Source: JAWLGW01 sp964569055 (lineage in GTDB: Bacteria > Planctomycetota > J058). Taken from it: a stretch of 12,435 nucleotides of DNA. Positions 10,748 to 12,435 of the stretch are shown in pieces. Both the position numbers and the translations under genes were made by a program. The stretch is taken from contig CAZMSZ010000219.1 of the NCBI GenBank assembly GCA_964569055.1, positions 1 to 12,435 on the forward strand, read 5' to 3'. The stretch's first letter is position 1. Each line of letters starts with the position of its first letter. Below the pieces are notes generated by a model. It ran no database searches. It saw only the letters and a list, made by a program, of their open reading frames with translations, and was not told where the DNA came from.

Positions 10748-12435
10748 GTGACCCCTTGGTCCGAGAGTCAGCCCAGCGGCGACGGGGGGTCCTCGGGGCC
10801 CCCGCCTCAGGTGCCGTCCGCGAGCACGCCGGGCGCCCTCCCACCTGGTGATCCCCTCCCGCCCAGACCGAGCGCGCCCGTGGACCCTTCCTCTCCCCAG
10901 CCCGCCACCGCGCCAGCGTCGCCGCTCAACGGCGGGGTGACCCCGCAGGGAACTCGGCGTTTCGACGCCGATCCCCAGACGACCTCGCCCACCCAGCTGC
11001 CGCCGGGCGCTCCGGACAACGGCGCGGCGGGCGCGGCGTCCCCGGCGCCGCCGGCGCCCGCGCCCGCGGTCGCCGTCCCCGCGCCCGAGACGCCCGCCGC
11101 TGCCGCCCCGCCGACGGCCCCCGCCGAGGGAGCGCCGGCGGCGGCGCCGGTCGAGCCGGCCGCCCCACCGGGTCCGCCGCCGCGGCCGCGCTACTTCGAG
11201 GACGCCACCGAGCTGGTCACCAAGGTCATAGGCTCGGTCGAGCAGGACGCGATCATCGGCTGGGCGCACGACCGGATCGACCCCGACACCATGGGCGCGA
11301 ACGGGCTGCTGTGGTACATCCTGCGCGAGCGGTTCGGCAAGAGCTACGCCTGCTACTACAGCAAGCGCATGAGCTTCCTCATGAACCGCTCGCTGGCGAC
11401 GAACTTCATGCCCGCCGGCGTGCTCCGTCGCTGCGAGGGGACCGAGAACCTCTCGGAGATCGCGCTCAAGGCGCCGCTGATCTGCATCCTCGACGCGACC
11501 TCGCCCGAGATCATGACCGACTTCGCGCTGCTGCTGCGGCGCTCGGAGGAGATCCGCCAGAAGCGGATCCTGTTCATCGATCATCACCGCAAGGGGCAGT
11601 CGGACGTCGAGAACCTGCCCAACGCGGTCGGGTTCCGCAACGAGGCGGCGCAGGCGACCACCGCGATCCTGGTCCACGTGCTGCTCAACCTCGGGCTCGA
11701 CCTGCACGGCACCGAGGAGGGGTTCCGCCTGGCGGTGGTGGCGCGGGCCGGGATCGACACCGACCTGATCGGGGTCGACCCCAGCGGCTACGCCGACTCC
11801 ACCCGCGAGGCGATCGCCTATCTCGACACGGTCCTCGGCGAGCGCGGCCACGAGATCCTCGAGAAGCTCAGCTCGATCAAGCACCCGCTCTCGTGGTACC
11901 GCAAGCTCGGCCAGACCATGGCCGACGTGACGAACTTCGACTCCACGATCGCGGTCGCCGGCCTGGGCGTGATCAGCGACACCGGGATCGTGCCGTTCGT
12001 CGCCAACCGCTTGATGGAGATCGGCCCGTTCAAGACCACGATCGTGTTCGCGATCGTGTACGACGTGGTCGAGGGCCAGATCGTCTCGGTCGACCTCGAC
12101 GCCTCGGGCCGCAGCACGCAGGACACCGAGGTCGTGCTGCCCGACCTGTTCCACGAGATCTTCTTCGTCACCGACCCCGACGGCCGCAAGACTCCCAAGG
12201 GCGGCGGGCGCGCCAACAAGCTGCTCGGCGACTACTCGGGCGCGGGCGCCTCGGTCCCGCTCGACTACTGGCGCCACCTCGGCACCAAGTCCGCCGACGA
12301 GAAGAAGAAGGTCCTCCACCGCCTGGCCTGGCCGGCCGAGTTCCTGCGGATCCGCCACCTCCTCACCTCGCGCGTCCCCGCGCTCAAGCCCGAGGAGGTC
12401 CGCTCCCTCGAGTCGATCGAGAGCTTGCACGGCCT
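10748..12435 (+). CDS. DHH-family phosphoesterase with disordered N-terminus, partial
   Basis: The open frame continues to the right edge (562 codons visible). Residues 1 to about 145 are Pro/Ala/Gly/Ser-rich and disordered (for example APPAPAPAVAVPAPETPAAA). A DHH phosphoesterase domain follows, with its motifs in order: H174-D-R-I-D178-P-D180, D249 in ICILDATS, D278-H279-H280-R in LFIDHHRKG, and D337-T-D339 in GIDTDLIG. These bind two Mn ions in RecJ, NrnA and GdpP relatives. Near the right edge KGGGRANKLLG resembles the GGG region of DHHA1. Substrates in the family are oligonucleotides or cyclic dinucleotides; which applies here is not shown. The GTG 10748 start has no Shine-Dalgarno sequence and sits at the predicted transcription start, so a leaderless mRNA or a later start (GTG 10811 or beyond) is possible. 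Confidence 0.82.
   Translation, partial: MTPWSESQPSGDGGSSGPPPQVPSASTPGALPPGDPLPPRPSAPVDPSSPQPATAPASPLNGGVTPQGTRRFDADPQTTSPTQLPPGAPDNGAAGAASPAPPAPAPAVAVPAPETPAAAAPPTAPAEGAPAAAPVEPAAPPGPPPRPRYFEDATELVTKVIGSVEQDAIIGWAHDRIDPDTMGANGLLWYILRERFGKSYACYYSKRMSFLMNRSLATNFMPAGVLRRCEGTENLSEIALKAPLICILDATSPEIMTDFALLLRRSEEIRQKRILFIDHHRKGQSDVENLPNAVGFRNEAAQATTAILVHVLLNLGLDLHGTEEGFRLAVVARAGIDTDLIGVDPSGYADSTREAIAYLDTVLGERGHEILEKLSSIKHPLSWYRKLGQTMADVTNFDSTIAVAGLGVISDTGIVPFVANRLMEIGPFKTTIVFAIVYDVVEGQIVSVDLDASGRSTQDTEVVLPDLFHEIFFVTDPDGRKTPKGGGRANKLLGDYSGAGASVPLDYWRHLGTKSADEKKKVLHRLAWPAEFLRIRHLLTSRVPALKPEEVRSLESIESLHG

Noticed and set aside
10649..12430. A 593-codon minus-strand frame opposite the DHH gene
   Set aside because: The plus-strand frame carries all DHH catalytic motifs; the antisense frame has only repetitive charged residues.

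Overview
This is a GC-rich, gene-dense bacterial chromosome segment, apparently from a Gram-negative host. It carries ten full-length protein genes, two more cut by the window edges, a very small pilin-like gene, and one tRNA. The mix points to a high-GC deep-branching lineage such as Planctomycetota, with Myxococcota as an alternative: a Tad pilus locus, two lipoproteins with lipoboxes, a secreted HExxH metallopeptidase with an N-terminal 'G-x-x-x-x-G-x-V' type domain, and Pro/Ala-rich tails. This is inferred from protein character only, because no taxonomic marker other than a tRNA is present. No insertion sequence, phage gene or CRISPR array was seen, and no intergenic gap exceeds 300 bases.

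Layout. (1) 1-1786, minus strand: a Tad/Flp pilus operon start in the order Flp pilin, TadV/CpaA prepilin peptidase, TadE-like protein, Tad-domain (TadG-like) protein. The last three are linked by ATGA stop/start overlaps. A strong hairpin lies between the pilin and the peptidase, and a TATAAT box lies upstream of the pilin. (2) 2070-2234, plus strand: a divergent 54-residue pilin-like gene with the same kind of processing site as Flp. (3) 2255-4443, minus strand: TPR protein, STAS anti-anti-sigma-type protein and PP2C phosphatase, behind a TTGACA/TATTCT promoter. The PP2C gene seems to start at ATT. (4) 4578-6556, minus strand: a HEAT-repeat lipoprotein overlapping (ATGA) a flippase-like (YbhN/UPF0104) membrane protein. 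Just upstream is tRNA-Asp(GTC) with its own TTGACA/TAGAAT promoter. (5) 6885-7598, plus strand: an unrecognised lipoprotein with a promoter and a strong terminator hairpin. (6) 7660-8856, minus strand: a zinc-binding C-methyltransferase-type enzyme. (7) 9082-10575, minus strand: a secreted DUF1570-like metallopeptidase. (8) 10748 to the right edge, plus strand: a DHH-family phosphoesterase with a long disordered N-terminus and a possibly leaderless start.

How the genes fit together. The first block builds type IVc (Tad) pili: the peptidase TadV should mature Flp and probably the small divergent pilin-like protein. The TPR-STAS-PP2C operon looks like a phosphorylation-controlled partner switch with its kinase encoded elsewhere. 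The remaining genes look like separate envelope and housekeeping functions. The least ordinary points are the small divergent pilin-like gene, the ATT start of the phosphatase, the HEAT lipoprotein whose GTG start lies in an 11-bp inverted repeat right after the tRNA, and palindromes placed inside predicted promoters.
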